Assembly (NCBI GenBank): GCA_018340375.1
Contig: JAFFJZ010000054.1
Coordinates: 558,001-622,000 of the forward strand
Direction: 5' to 3'
Source: Gonatopus flavifemur
Taxonomy: Eukaryota > Arthropoda > Insecta > Hymenoptera > Dryinidae
DNA length: 64,000 bases
In this document: positions 1 through 12,575 of the stretch, in pieces
How positions within the stretch are numbered: position 1 is the stretch's first letter
Layout: each line of letters opens with the position of its first letter
Notes under the pieces: model-generated
Told to the model about the DNA's origin: nothing
What the model saw: the letters and a program-made list of their open reading frames with translations, nothing else
Databases searched by the model: none
Program-made: the position numbers and the translations under genes

Positions 1-712
1 GCATGTACTGCTTCAAACTGCTACGGCCTTTGAACTTGATCATGGATTCATCAATAGATTGGTTTTGGCTGGGTTTCCAACAATTCTTGAAAGTTTCGGA
101 TAATTCATCTAAGAATGGTCTTAGCTTATAAAATTTATCATAATTTTTATCCCATTTTCTCGGTTCTTGACTGTTATCAGCCATGTGTAAATGACTCAGA
201 AGAAATCCAAACCTATCAACCGTCATCAATTTGCATATGTATGGATCATTCAATTTTGGATCTGTCGACCGATAATCGCGGTAAGAGGGGGATTTTTTCA
301 CGCCCATCATTATATTTATAGCGAAAAACACTAGTAATTCCTCTTTGGTTATGGAATCAGCTTTAGTTTTTTTCCGTCTCAAGTACAGGTTTGTTTGTTC
401 AACAATTAGATCTGAAAGTTCATGGGGGAACAGACATAAAAATATGACTAAAGGTGTAGTCACATCATCTGTAATATTTGGACCGAAAGTTTCAGTACAT
501 GGGGAATCGTCTTGGGTTTTTCTTTTTTCCGCCCACATAAAATCATTATCATTGAATTCTATGTCATCATCATCAAAACTTCCTGAGTCAGGATAATCTT
601 CAGAAAGATTTCTTTCGCCATCACATCCAGTATAATCATTCTCAATATCATCATCATTACACAACCCATCGATAGATTCAGCATCACTGGGAATATCAGT
701 AATCTCATCCAT
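1..712 (-). CDS. piggyBac-family transposase, N-terminal 237 residues, truncated by window edge
   Basis: The complement reads without a stop from ATG at 712 to the window edge, 237 codons. The first ~65 residues are acidic and low in complexity, as is usual for the poorly conserved N terminus of piggyBac transposases. A block with SIDESMIKFKGR and LKQYM near residues 220-236 then matches the start of the DDE_Tnp_1_7 catalytic domain; the Asp at about residue 221 corresponds to the first catalytic Asp of this cut-and-paste, TTAA-targeting family. The other catalytic residues and the C-terminal Cys-rich domain lie outside the window. Because the visible part is fully open, this may be a young element or a domesticated PGBD gene. 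I saw no clear TTAA-flanked terminal repeat upstream of 712. The family call rests on remembered motif patterns. Confidence 0.82.
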   Translation of the reverse strand, partial: MDEITDIPSDAESIDGLCNDDDIENDYTGCDGERNLSEDYPDSGSFDDDDIEFNDNDFMWAEKRKTQDDSPCTETFGPNITDDVTTPLVIFLCLFPHELSDLIVEQTNLYLRRKKTKADSITKEELLVFFAINIMMGVKKSPSYRDYRSTDPKLNDPYICKLMTVDRFGFLLSHLHMADNSQEPRKWDKNYDKFYKLRPFLDELSETFKNCWKPSQNQSIDESMIKFKGRSSLKQYM

Positions 713-1144
713 ATTTCGAAGTTATATGAAGTGATATGTCTTGTGCACCAAATATAAGTGATAGATGAACTTTAGTCGTTCCCACGACTGATGGAGAAGA
801 ATGCCTTTTCACAGAAAAATTTGCGGAAGACAGTTTTTCACAATCCGGTTGGCCTGCCACACAAACGCGATCTTTGACACGGATCAGTTGTCTTCACTCA
901 ATATCAAATAACAATAGACATATCTCAGTCAATACTAATATGTACTACAATAATTGATATTCCGATTATAGATACAAGAAACCAGTTGCGAAGTAGCGAT
1001 GAAAACCCTAAGTCTATCATGCGTAGAAAATCAATTTTGAGTGGTGAAGCTTCAAATAAATATTATAATGGTATTTTGCACAAAAATAATAATATTTTCG
1101 AATATTTGTATGGATTATGAAATCTGTACATATTATTATTTTTG
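713..1144. other. Upstream flank of the piggyBac gene, no gene seen
   Basis: This A+T-rich stretch precedes the transposase start. No open frame with recognisable protein similarity and no convincing piggyBac terminal repeat was found. Confidence 0.5.
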
Positions 1145-2955
1145 GTGAATAATTTACGTCCCAGATAGCACAAGAGTTCCAAAAATTTTTTCAATCGCCC
1201 GTCTGCCCTCACCAAGCCCTTGATGGGGGTTGCATTTGAAAGATTCGGAAAAATTCAAATGTACGTGTATTTCTATGTTTTTTGGGACGTTCAAACCAAA
1301 AATGATAGGGGAAAAGAATTCCAATCCCTCTCTCACCCGCTAGCACCCTCCTACCACCCCCTGATGTGGGTTGAATTTTGAATTTACATAAAAAATTCAA
1401 ATGTATGTGGATTTCTATGTTTTTTGAGATGCTGAACCCAAAAATGATGAGGTAAAAGGATTCCAACCCCTCTCTTACCTACTAGCACCCTCCTACTACC
1501 CCCTGATCGGGGTTGAATTTCAAACTTCCGTAAAAAATTCCAATGTATGTGGATTTCTATGTTCTTTGGGATGCTTAAACCGAGAATGATAACAAAATAG
1601 AAATTCAACCCCTCTCCTGCCCGCTAGCTCCCTCCCACCACCCCCTGATGGGGGCTGAATTTGAAACTCATGTAAAAAATTTGGATGTATATGTATTTCC
1701 ATGTTTTCTGGGACGTTTGAATGAGAAATGATAACAAATAACAAATTTCACCGCTTTGTTACCCGCTAAGAGTAGAACCAAATCATGAATGCATCTGATA
1801 TTTCCATTTCATGAAGTATTGACGTTTACAACATAGGATACTGTTCAACCTGTTGAATCAACAAGTGATTGACTTTGGATCGCCGGAATTTTGAGTATTG
1901 AGCCCATGAAAGCTTTGGTCCTTCTGTTTCATCATGAATCGATAGCGTAAATCGCTGAGAACTGACTTTCATGTGGATTCTACTAGGTTCTTTTGAATGA
2001 TTGTACAGGAGTGTGAGGAGGTCATCGAGTCAGTGGATGTCGTTGATTGCAGTCGTTCATGGTCTCAGCATCTCAAAGAACATAGAAATACACATACATC
2101 TCAATTTTGTGAGAAAATTTCAAATTCAACCCTCTTCAAAGGAGTAGTAAGGGGGTACTAGCGGGTAGCAGAGGAGTTCAATTTGTTATTTGTTATAATT
2201 TTTTATTTGAGCGTCCCAAAAAACATGGAAATACACATAGATTTGAATTTTTCACGTGAGTTTCAAATTCAACTCTCGTCCGGGGGTGGTAAGAGGGTGC
2301 TAGCGGGTAAAAGAGGGGTTGAATTTGTCATTTGTTATCATTTCTTATTCAAACATCCTAGAAAACATGGGAATACATATGCATTCAAATTTTTTTAGGT
2401 GAGTTTCAAACTCAGCCCTCATCAGGGGGTGGTAGGAGGGTGCTAGCGGGTGAGAGAGAGGTTGGAATTCTTTGTCCTCATCATTCTTGGTTTCAACATC
2501 TCAAAAAACATAGAAATCCACATACATTCGCACTTTTTATGAAAATTTGAAACTCAACCCTCATCAGGAGGCGGTAGGAGGGTGCTAGCTGGTGAGAGAG
2601 GATGGAATTCATTTTTTCTCATCATTTTTGGTTTCAGCATCCCAAGAAACATAAAAATCTACATGGATTCGAATTTCTTACGAAAGTTTAAAATTCAACC
2701 CCCATCAGGGGGTGGTGGCAGGGTGCTAGCGGGCAAGAGAGGGGTTGGAATTCTTTTTCCTTATCATTTTTGGGTTCAGCGTCCTAAAAAAACATAGAAA
2801 TACACGTACATTTGAATTTTTCCGAATTTTTCAAATTCAACCCCCATCAGGGGGTTGGTGAGGGCAAACGGGCGATTGAAAAAAATTTTCATGGTCATAT
2901 TCGGTTTCAGCGACCCCAAAAACGTAGGGATAGTGGGGTCTACTCTCTGGTTCAT
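1145..2955. mobile_element. Foldback element made of inverted arrays of ~142-bp repeats
   Basis: About four and a half units at 1145-1760 and about six units at 2045-2935 carry the same core in opposite orientation, separated by ~290 bp of unrelated sequence. Each unit holds a G+C-rich block, CATCAGGGGGTGGTAGGAG followed by GTGCTAGCGGG, and an A+T-rich block ending near ACATAGAAATACACATAC. The G+C-rich block recurs at about 2131, 2275, 2417, 2560, 2697 and 2840, giving a 136-145 bp period. The open frames in both arms are by-products of the repeat and share one translation motif. Drosophila FB-type foldback elements have this architecture, but homology to FB is not implied. Confidence 0.75.
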
Positions 2956-3328
2956 GACAATTTTTTTTGTGTGCCTGTGTTATTCAATGAATACGGCTTT
3001 TTTCCATTGTTTATTCTTTTAATCACAATTTGTATAACGATTGACAATGTATACGTGATGCCGAATACTTCCTAAGTCCTTATCCAAGTCAAATTGAAAA
3101 AAAAAACTGGGGGAAAAAGCGTTATATTGTCTTTGGTTAACTGTAACCTTGAAACACATTGAGGTGGCTATTATAATAGCCACCATGCCGCAAAGGGTTG
3201 AGTAATCTTCATAAATCTTCGGGGATTGCCCGCATTCATGCAACACATTGGAGACGAAATATATCCACAATTTTGTCTCCTTTCTTCAAAATATTAAATG
3301 TTTGAATTCAAAATAAATTTCCGAGTGA
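2956..3328. other. Spacer, no gene seen
   Basis: The stretch is A+T-rich, with homopolymer runs of A. No coding, RNA or terminal-repeat signal could be supported. Confidence 0.4.
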
Positions 3329-4844
3329 CGGGACGTAACAGCCGAATCCGATACTTCAACTAGATTGGCCGGAAAAGCTAGGAATTTGAAGAAATCGCAT
3401 GATATTCTAGCTTTGCCTTCTTTGAAAGGGGGAAAATCATCACCAGAAACCACAATTGAAAAAGTTCTCGAGTATTATCAACATGACGAGAATGGATGTA
3501 TCATGCCCAACAAGAAAGACACCGACCCTGCAATAGTCGTTGGTCTGAAGACGACAGTGCAGAAGCGCCTTTTGTTATCTGATATTAAGACTCTGCACAC
3601 TCAATTTGAAGCATCGTCTCCTGCGTTTCCCATTGGCTCAACAAAGTTTGCTAAACTTAGACCAAACTGGTGTGTGCTTGCTGAAGTAAATGGAACGCAT
3701 AGCGTATGTGTTTTTACATACCATCAAAACTTTGAAGCCATGTTCGATGCTGCAGAGTTACCAAAATTAGCTGGAGCTCTTACCATTCCGTTATTGGACG
3801 ACAAAGATTGTTTTGCCTTTGTGATGTGTGGAAATCCCGACTCCATTCGTCACTTCAGGGAATGCGAACGTTGTTCTGATATCCAGAAGTTTTCCAATTA
3901 TGTGACGGAAGTTTTAGAGGAGCGTTATACCACACAAATAATTATCAGTACATGAACATCAATTGATAGATGTACTCTGAAAAAAGAATGTCTTTCAGTA
4001 GAAGACTTCGTATCAACCATGTGTGATCGACTGGAAACATTATTACCTCATCATTTTATTGCGAAGAATCAAATGAACCATCTGTGTGAACTGTAAAAAA
4101 ATCTCCAAAAGGATGAGGTACTTCTTCAATCTGATTTTTCAGAAAATTACGAGGAAGTACCCCAGGATGCCGCTCAGGCATTTCATTACAACAATGACCA
4201 ATGCGCTGTCCATCCTGTGGTAATTTACTATCGTGCTGAACAAAACGTTGAACATTTTAGTGTTATATTGCTATCGAATTCCACACCACATGAGGTGTTA
4301 TATTGCTATCGAATTCCACCACACAACCAGCGCTGTATACATAATGCAAAAGAACATAATCTCGGAAATAAGGAAATTAAATCCAGATGTCGAAAAAATT
4401 ATTCATTCCACTGATGGGGCGAAACAGTATTATAAGGACCGATTCCAAATAGCTAACCTCATGCATCATAAGGGAGATTTCGGGATCGAGGCATACTGGC
4501 ACTTCCGTGCGACAGCTCATGCAAAAGGACCATGCGATGGGCTAGGTGCAATTTTCAAAAGAGAGGCTACTCGCACTAGCTTACATATCAGACCGAATGA
4601 AGCTTTACTATCGTCAGACGTCCTGTTCAATTGGGCGAGACACAAATTTGAGAATGTTGAATTCTTTCACTACAATAAAGAATACCACCATACAGTTCAA
4701 AGACGTCTTGCAAAACGATTTTCCACTGCTCAACGACTTAACAAAATCCAGAGTGGGCATTGTTTCGAGGTCCTCCCAGGTCGAAAGCTGAAGATTTCAC
4801 GATATTCCATGGCTCCTGAACCTTTGAGTATTGTACAATACTAG
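3329..4844 (+). pseudogene. Uncharacterised DDE-like mobile-element protein, copy A (decayed)
   Basis: An open stretch from 3329 to 3955 encodes a block with LRPNWCVLAEV, GTHSVCVFTYHQN and a Cys pair (CERC). After stops and frame changes, coding similarity resumes at 4090-4250 with SDFSENY and QDAAQAFHYNND, and again at 4300-4844 with HSTDGAKQYYKDR, WHFRATAHAKGPCDG and FKREATRTSL. I recognise this order (DFSEN, then SDG..Q, then H.KG.CDG.GG..KR) from a large family of uncharacterised, multi-copy invertebrate proteins, and the acidic residues look like a DDE-type triad (codons at 4133, 4413 and possibly 4536). A 37-bp tandem duplication (copies starting near 4259 and 4296) shifts the frame between the first two blocks. 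There is no ATG at the left end. Function is unproven and a transposase role is inference. Confidence 0.7.
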
Positions 4845-5089
4845 CAATCCGTAAATTGGTATGGAAGATCCTCCAAGAGAACATTAACGTTCAGCGAACG
4901 TTATTTGGATCGGAAAGAAACGTACGGACATTTGAAGGTCCACTGAACGTCCATTGAATGCACATTCATTCCGAATCAACTTAAAATTAATCTATTTGAA
5001 CCGTGTTCTCTTGCGGACCTCAGATGCCGAAAGAACGATATATTGAGTTTGTGCGTTTCCATTAACCTTCCAAGTGATCATCTGGATAT

Positions 5090-5321
5090 CTTGTGGGTGG
5101 ATAGGTACATACATGGATGGATGGATGGATGGGTGTATGGATGATTGAGTGGATTTATGGATAGGTGGATGGATGTACTGATGGATGGTTGAATGGATGG
5201 TTCGGTTGATGGGTGATGGATGGATGGGTTGACGGATGGATGGATGGTTGAATGGATGGTTAGATAGATGGATGATTGGATAGATGGATGGATAGATGAC
5301 CTGGTGGTTGGATGTATATTA
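5090..5321. repeat. (GGAT)n-type microsatellite, left block
   Basis: Nearly uninterrupted but imperfect GGAT/ATGG units. The open frames on both strands are microsatellite translations and are not coding. Confidence 0.9.
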
Positions 5322-5882
5322 GGTGATTCAAAATTGCCGTACACCTTCCTGAGAGCAGATTCTCAATGAAATTCTGAAAAGATTTTGGTCCGAAATATTC
5401 AGACCTGATCCTTAGATCCGGAGATATGAGCATTTTTCGATTTTTTGAAGAATCTAAATACCCTGGAAGTACCATATGTCTGACTTTCGACTCCAACGCC
5501 ATTCTCAAAATCAGATCACGGGGTGTCACTGGAAGGAACTAATCCCATTCAGATTCCTTCGTTGTGGAGTTATAGCGATTTAAAGTTGTTGAATTCTGAT
5601 TGGCTGGAATACAAAGAATTTCAAATCGCTATAACTCCACAACGAAGGAAGCTGAATGGGATTTATTTTTTTCCAGGGATACCCCGTGATCTGACTTAGA
5701 GAATGGTGTTGGATTCAAAAGTCAGAAATATGGTACCCCTGAGGTATTTGAGTTTTTTAAAGAATCAAAAAATACTAATATCTCCGGACCTGAGGATCAG
5801 ACCTAAATATTCCGGACCAAAATCTTTCCAGAATTTCATCAAGAACCGCTCTTAGAAAAGTGTACGGCAATTTTGAATCACC
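5322..5882. mobile_element. Palindromic (foldback) MITE-like element, ~560 bp
   Basis: The left end reads GGTGATTCAAAATTGCCGTA and the right end is its complement (5862-5882). The arms stay alignable through the segment around TAACTCCACAACGAAGG at the centre, so the element is one long imperfect hairpin with a short loop near 5590. It lies inside a (GGAT)n microsatellite. There is no coding content, and the superfamily cannot be assigned because the target duplication is unclear. Confidence 0.8.
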
Positions 5883-5914
5883 CAGTAGTTCTGTGAGTGG
5901 ATGAATGGATGGGT

Positions 5915-6295
5915 CCCGTACAGCACAACCACCGATCCCCCACCTAGGACTTCGGTGGACCGGAGGTGGAGGATTGGTGGAGAAATGAGAGCCGTGGAAA
6001 TAAGGGAGAAATAAGGGAGAGTCTCCGTTGAGGCAACGGAGAAATGTCCGCCCCCTGTATTTTCGATATAATTCTCATTGGTGCATTTACGTAACCAAAT
6101 CTGAATATATGAATTCACGAATTTAAGTTTCACTGAAAATACAGGGGGCGGACATTTCTCCGTCGCCTCTCCGTTGCCTCAACGGAGACTCTACCTTATT
6201 TCTCCCTCATTTCCACGGCTCCCATTTCTCCACCAACTCTCCACCTCTGGTCCACCGCAGTCTTAGGTGGAGGATCGGTGGTTGTGCTGTACGGG
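5915..6295. mobile_element. Second palindromic MITE-like element, ~380 bp
   Basis: The left end CCCGTACAGCACAACCACCG is repeated in complement at the right end. Arms of ~140 bp (5915-6056 and about 6142-6295) are largely complementary, including the block AGAGTCTCCGTTGAGGCAAC, with an ~85-bp loop. (GGAT)n sequence lies on both sides, so it inserted into the same microsatellite as the neighbouring element. No protein is encoded. Confidence 0.8.
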
Positions 6296-6712
6296 GTGGG
6301 TGGATGGATGAATGGGACTGCGTATGGACGGATGTGTGAGTGTATGGATGGGTGTATGTATTGATGGGTGGATGGATGGCTTGGTGGGTGTATAGATGAG
6401 TGAATGATTAGATGGATGGGTGGATGATTAGATGCATGGGGCGATGATTAGATGGTTGGGTGGAGGAGTGGATGGATGGGTGGATGGTTTGATGAATCAA
6501 TGGATGGGTGGCTGGGTGGGTGAGTTGATGGATGGATGAACGGATTGATGAGTGTTCGGGTAATTGTATGGATGGATGGATGGATGGATAAATGGACAGA
6601 TGGGTGAGTGGTGGTTGAATGGGTAGATCGATAGGTGGATGAATAAGTGGGTGGATGGATGGGTTAATCGATGGGTGGATGGGTTGTTGGATGAGTTGAT
6701 GGATACATCATG
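6296..6712. repeat. (GGAT)n-type microsatellite, right block
   Basis: Over 400 bp of imperfect GGAT units that continue the left block after two insertions. The strand-asymmetric open frames here are not coding. Confidence 0.9.
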
Positions 6713-9700
6713 TTGAACTCCCATAATCTAATATCATACTCATGTTCAGCGACTTGCAAACACTCTGAAATAGGATTTCTATTCAACTTCGTGCTGATTT
6801 TGGAGTTCCGGTCCACCATTTCGAGGCCGTCATATTGGATGCGCGAAATCCGGTTCAATTTATAGGTTCAGACCGCCCACATCACCCTGAAAATCTATTG
6901 ATGTCGAATTTCCCCATCATTTTAAGGTTCCAGGCCGCCATATTGGGTCACCCGTTTCGAATTCATAACATATGTTACCATATTTGTATTCAGCGACCCA
7001 GAATCACGCTCAGAACTCATTCTTAGATATTCTGTGTGAGGATTATCGTGGAGAATGAACTTTACGCAATGATGCACAGCCCGTTTCTAGTTTCTTCATG
7101 CTGTATAACCGCCACCATATTGAAATTCCAAGAAGTGCCACCCAGCTCTCGAAAGCACCCGAATAGACGAACATATTGAGCTATCAAACGTTTAATTCCA
7201 ACGCCCTCAATTCTGGACTCAGCACTGTGACGATTGACGTGAAACGTCCCATATAGTCGATGCAATGAAACAAGTGAAGGAGCAATCGCAATCAAAACTG
7301 AAAATTCAGGAGAAACATGTAAGCATGTTGGGATATCCAGATGACATAGCTATATGAGCTACCAGTAGTGCTATGAGAGCAATACTACTAGACAACTATT
7401 GTATTAATATACATGAGGACCAAACAAAGTTCATGATTCCCACAACAGTGGGAATATCAAGAAAAACGGAAACCAGAACATATGCAAGGATCAAGAATTT
7501 GACTGTCTCGAAAGCATAATAATTACAGAAAACGGTAGAAGCGGAAGAGATATGAGAGCAAGAACAGTACGAGGAGAACAGGCTTTTCACCAAAAGAGAT
7601 AGTCATGCTCAAAGAATATCAGCTCAGCAGTTAGGAAGAAACTGTTGGAGAGTTACGTTTGGAGCACAGCATCAAATTACTGCGAAATTCGGAAGATCGG
7701 AACAACTGACCAGCGAGCACTTGAATTCTTTGAAATGTGATGTTATAGAAGGATGCTCAGTGTAACGAGGACGTAAAAATTTCCAAAATTTTCCTCTCGT
7801 TTTCTTCCCCTGCCCCTGAAATCCAACTACTACAAATACACGCTTGTACACCACCATGTATTGCCGTGCACCCTAGTTTCAACCACCCACGCGTTACCGT
7901 AGAAGTAGAGTTATCCCCTTGAAATATCGGTAAGATGGTTTTCTTGCAATAATAGAATCTCCCATGCGTATCATGCATTCCTCCTATTCCAATTCTCATA
8001 TTGAACGAAGAAAATTGCAACGCCGCATTCCCTCGATCTAGACCTGATCACTGCATGCACACACAACCGAAATTAACCGAATAATTCCGAAGATAATATA
8101 ATCCACCCGAACGACTAGAGAAAGACCCTTGAAAATGAAATGTACTATGAATGACGGAATTTTAAGTATTAAATTGTAAACCTAGACCCGTTGTAATAAA
8201 CACGAAAGTGTAAAAGGAAAAAATTAAATCCCTTTCGATACCCTGACAATTAATTTCAGGTACATCTTCAAGATAACTTCTAACAATACCACCCCCAACA
8301 ACTAAATAAATTGAATATAACTCGTCAATAACAATAACTTTCATAAATGATTAATCATTTCCACTGAAAAACCACCCTAACGAATATTAATAATAACTCA
8401 CAGTTGCAAACCCATAAAAAACAAACTAAACAACACTTCAAATGACAATTTATAAAAGAATCAACAATTATAAATAAATAAATCATCAATTTTTCAACTC
8501 ACCCTTCAATACAGAGAACTGTACTCAACTTGACCCCGAAAAACAAAAAACTTCATCCCATAAAACATTGTTTATCAAATTTATAAACAATAGTTATAAA
8601 CTTCTCTTAAATATTCAAAATGATAGAGGATCCCTGCTCACAACAAGAAAAACCCGGATAATAGATAATATATGAATCCCATATCAAATCTCATGAACAA
8701 TTCCCATAAAAATTCCATGAATTCCCTATACCCATATGTAAAATAATAATGCATGATAAATAATCATAATAACCCACCCGAAGATTGAAATCAAAGTCCC
8801 CACGATTATAAATAACTATTCCCCCTTCTTTTTCCACCCCCATAGAAAAGTTCTTGATGAAATAGATAACACACTAATTATAATCGTTATAAAACATAAG
8901 AATAAGTCTCATATTAAGGAAAAAACCAAAGAATTTTTATATCATATACACTTCTTTTTATACGATAAGATTGATTAAACTTTTGAACCTCAATAAGAAA
9001 TTATGAACAGTCTCTTTCTTCAAAAAATAACTGAAAATCTTTTGTGTAACAATGTAAAATATCCATCAATAAACAAATCCAAGAAAAATTTATATTTCAT
9101 ATATTACTCATAGAAGTCCAGTAGCTTGGAAAGAGAAAGGTGCATTTAGAGAGAGACAGAGCATCCGTAGGCAGCGAAGAGAAGGAGAAGTGGACAAGCC
9201 CTAATCTAAAGAAAATGGAGAATGTTCCTTTAGGACAACCTCTTTTCTAGACGTTCACAAATGCTAATTGAGAAAAATAAAGGACCTCCTCTAGTAAATT
9301 CTGTCTCCCCATACTGAAAGCCCTGCATGCATGTGAATTGTACTTACAACTAACTCCAATTTCCCACTCTCACAAAACCGAGGTGAAAAATAGAATCGAA
9401 ACTCAAAGTATGGTCACTTCTTCTCGTCGTTTCACTTCGAACAGTCGAACTATCTTTTTTAAAAAAAAACGCAAAATTTTCTGAGGACGTGCATCAGTCC
9501 ACCATATCGCATCAACCATCCTGTTTCCCAACTCTAAAATACTAGCTACTACAGTTAGTATTGGACCGGAACAGGCATCGACATTTTACAAAAAAAATCA
9601 ATTTCAGCTGGAAACTTTCATTAGGAAAATTTCTAACTGTCTTTGATTCTAACATCTTACACATCCTCAAACTCGCGAAAGTAAGTTTGCTTAAACTCAA

Positions 9701-11695
9701 TTTTCTTTTCAAATCCAAATTCAATGGATAAATTCTAATTCAATCAGTCCAATTTCACCAAGAATACATTATTAGCTTCCATTCCTTTATCGAGAATCGG
9801 TTCATTTCTTTCACCTTCATGTTTTCAAACGCTTATAAAATCAATCCATGGTAATGTTTGAGAAATTTAACTTCATTCATTCCCAATTTTCATTTTCCAT
9901 AGTGGAATTCGAAGTCGAGTCACGGATAAAGCGTCTTGAAACACGCGTAAGAACGCTACGAACAAGAATAGAGAATAGGAATCGAAGTGTTCGATCGGAC
10001 ACACTTCCATCTCCGGGACCCGAATTGAATGAATTCTCGAAAAACCATGGCCAGGACCAAAGAACTGTTGAAAATTACTGAAGAACTCGAAGAATTAACT
10101 TTGTTTCGTGATTCACTTAGAGTGAGACACCTTCTGTAAAATCTCTATTACATGTCAATTCGTCTCTTTCTTTTCAATATACTGAACGTTTCTTTGTTTT
10201 CTTCTCTTTTCAGAATTCCAAAACCTTAAATTCATCCAAATTTCCAATCCCGACTCCTTTTTCCACCAGATCACGATGATGAAAAGCGAACCAACGTACA
10301 TCTTCGTTGATGGTTAAATCAATCGCGAAACTGAATGATCTTCTTTCCTTCCTGAATCCCCTTTTGAATAGCATGGAATGAATCTTATTCTACTACAACT
10401 TTTGAATATCGTCAATTCACAACTCTCTTTCTCCATGTAAGAATTGAATAACTATCGAGAAACCCTCGAAGTTATTTTAATTTGGAACGATTCCAAAATC
10501 AAACGAAATAGTATAGAAAATCTTCATTCTCTTTACTTTGAATGCACACGAAATAACTCACTGAGTAACCCTCAGAAGAACTTCGTGTATTCCTTCTTCT
10601 CCTCGCTGTACAAAGGTCTCTGAACAAGAATCATACTCTTTCAAAAATTCCATTAACGCCAAACATTTTAATGAAATGAGCAAACACCCATATTATACTA
10701 CAATACACGTAGTTCAAAAGTTGTCATTAAAGTAAAAATCATTTAGTATTTACAAATATTAAGAAACTAATTCTAAGTCCCCTTGATACTCGTAATCCGT
10801 ATAAAGAGAATATATTCTAATACATCTCAGCGTTAAATCGAACTCTTTTCATTCGAACTATCCTCTCCCCAGTCCTTGTTCAGGGGTTTATCCTAACTAA
10901 AGTGGGGTATCAAAGGGAGCATCGAACTAGATGATTCGGTGTATTCCTTATAACATCCAAATGTTATAGAAAAACTTTAGGAACAGTCAATAAGACTCAA
11001 TTTTTGAGTTTTGACGTAACATCAGGATGAAATGGTTAGAGGAAGTGGAGAATGAAGAAGTACTTGAGGAGGTGAGTGAAAAAAGAAATCTTTTTCAAAC
11101 ATATCGTGGAAAGAAGGAGTAATCTGATAGAACACACACTAAGGCATGATGGTTTATTGAGAACAATGGTAAGAAGAAAAATGGATGGTAGAACTCGTCA
11201 AGTGAGATAGAGATTGAGTTGTCGTAGATATGTAGAAATTGAATGTTTGACGGGAAATAGACAGGGTTGGAGGATTCCATCGAACCACTCATAAGACGGA
11301 TGAGGAGTTAAGTATTGACACGAAGGAGTACATTCGAAGGGATTTTGAATAAATAACATTGGTTTTGGCATTCCTGAATGAAAATAAGATGAGTTGCGAT
11401 TCAGGTATTTTCGGCTAATAAACCGGAAATTCAAGCTCAGGTTTGAAACAGAAGATATTGTCCAATCGAGCTGTTTTAAGAAAGTTCTTCTCGTCCATGC
11501 AAAATTCCCTCGTTCTTTCTTCTATTTTTTCCTCGAAAAATGGAGAATACGATGGAAACTTCCCAAGTTTATGAAAATGGACAGGGAAACTTTTCCATGG
11601 GCTGAGATTTTTTATGGTGAATATTGATACCTTAGGGCAAGTTCTCTGCACTATTACGTTCCGATTAGGAGGATCAAAGTTTCCTCGACCCACCC
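6713..11695. other. Long A+T-rich stretch without a recognisable gene
   Basis: Only short open frames occur and none carries a recognisable domain. Around 6730-7010 a diffuse repeat alternates GTTCAGCGAC-like phrases with CCGCCATATTGG-like phrases at roughly 100-bp spacing; similar phrasing appears at 2900-2930. The remainder (7.1-11.7 kb) shows no inverted repeat, splice-supported exon or RNA gene that I could support. Confidence 0.5.
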
Positions 11696-12363
11696 TATTG
11701 TTCACATCTCAAGGAAAAAAACACTCATACACGGGTGCCTTACCTCAAGGAATTCTCATAATTGGGGACGAATTTGGTTCCGCAGCTAGAATTGAACTTG
11801 AGTCTTCTCGATTACTAATCCAGGGAGTTGTAACTGAGCCATGGACCTGATTCCCCTGAAGATATATGTAGAAAAGAAGTGTTTATAAGGGCTGTGTAAA
11901 TAATTCTTACCGTATTGTTGTAATGAATGGATTCAAACACTAAATATTGTTAGAAAAATTATGTGCAAGTCCAAATAGCATCAGCCTGTTTCGGATGTTC
12001 TGTAAAGGTGCATGAAATGTTAAATGTTCGTGTTACATGAATATTCGGAACGTTCTGATGCTACTTGAATTCGTATATGATCTTGCTCCTTGATCTCGTA
12101 CATGATCTCTACAATAATATAACATTCATTGTTTGGATCCATTCATGATAGCAATACGATGAGGATAATTCACACAGCCCTTATAAACACTTCTTCTCTA
12201 TGTCTTTGGGAAAATCTGGTCCATTGGTCAGTGCCAAGTCCCCTGATTGGTAATCGAGAAAAGCCGAGTTCGATTCTAGCTGCGGAAATAAATTTGTGTC
12301 CAATGATGGGGATTTTTCGAGGTGGAAATCCCACGTGAAGTGTTTCTTCAGATGTGAACACCA
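11696..12363. mobile_element. Foldback element with a tRNA-like segment in each arm
   Basis: Arms of about 260 bp (11696-11960 and 12105-12363) are complementary, starting from TGTTCACATCT at the left end. They surround a ~140-bp loop. The right arm (12210-12285, plus strand) contains a tRNA-like stretch with TGGTCAGTGCC, a TTGGTAATC anticodon-loop-like section and the B-box-like GAGTTCGATTCT. The left arm holds its diverged mirror on the minus strand with AGTTCAATTCT. This suggests a foldback derived from, or carrying, a tRNA-related SINE head. The tRNA part is too degenerate to be a functional tRNA gene. Confidence 0.65.
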
Positions 12364-12575
12364 TGCATATAAGGGTCAATTCAAAATTGGGTGTAGATAA
12401 GTGTGACTATAAATTAAAAAATTCAGAATATAAAATTTCTCCCTGAAATCGTTATTTATACATCTATGCGACGTAAACAACACTGTAAAATAATATTTCA
12501 TGATTGGGCAAGATACATACTTTTTATTTTCTGATTTTTTGGGAATTTAACAACGCTAGGTATGAAATAATAACC

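Noticed and set aside
5078..6724. Open frames rich in Ile/His/Pro/Ser on the minus strand
   Set aside because: They are translations of the (GGAT)n microsatellite, with a four-base unit read in all frames.
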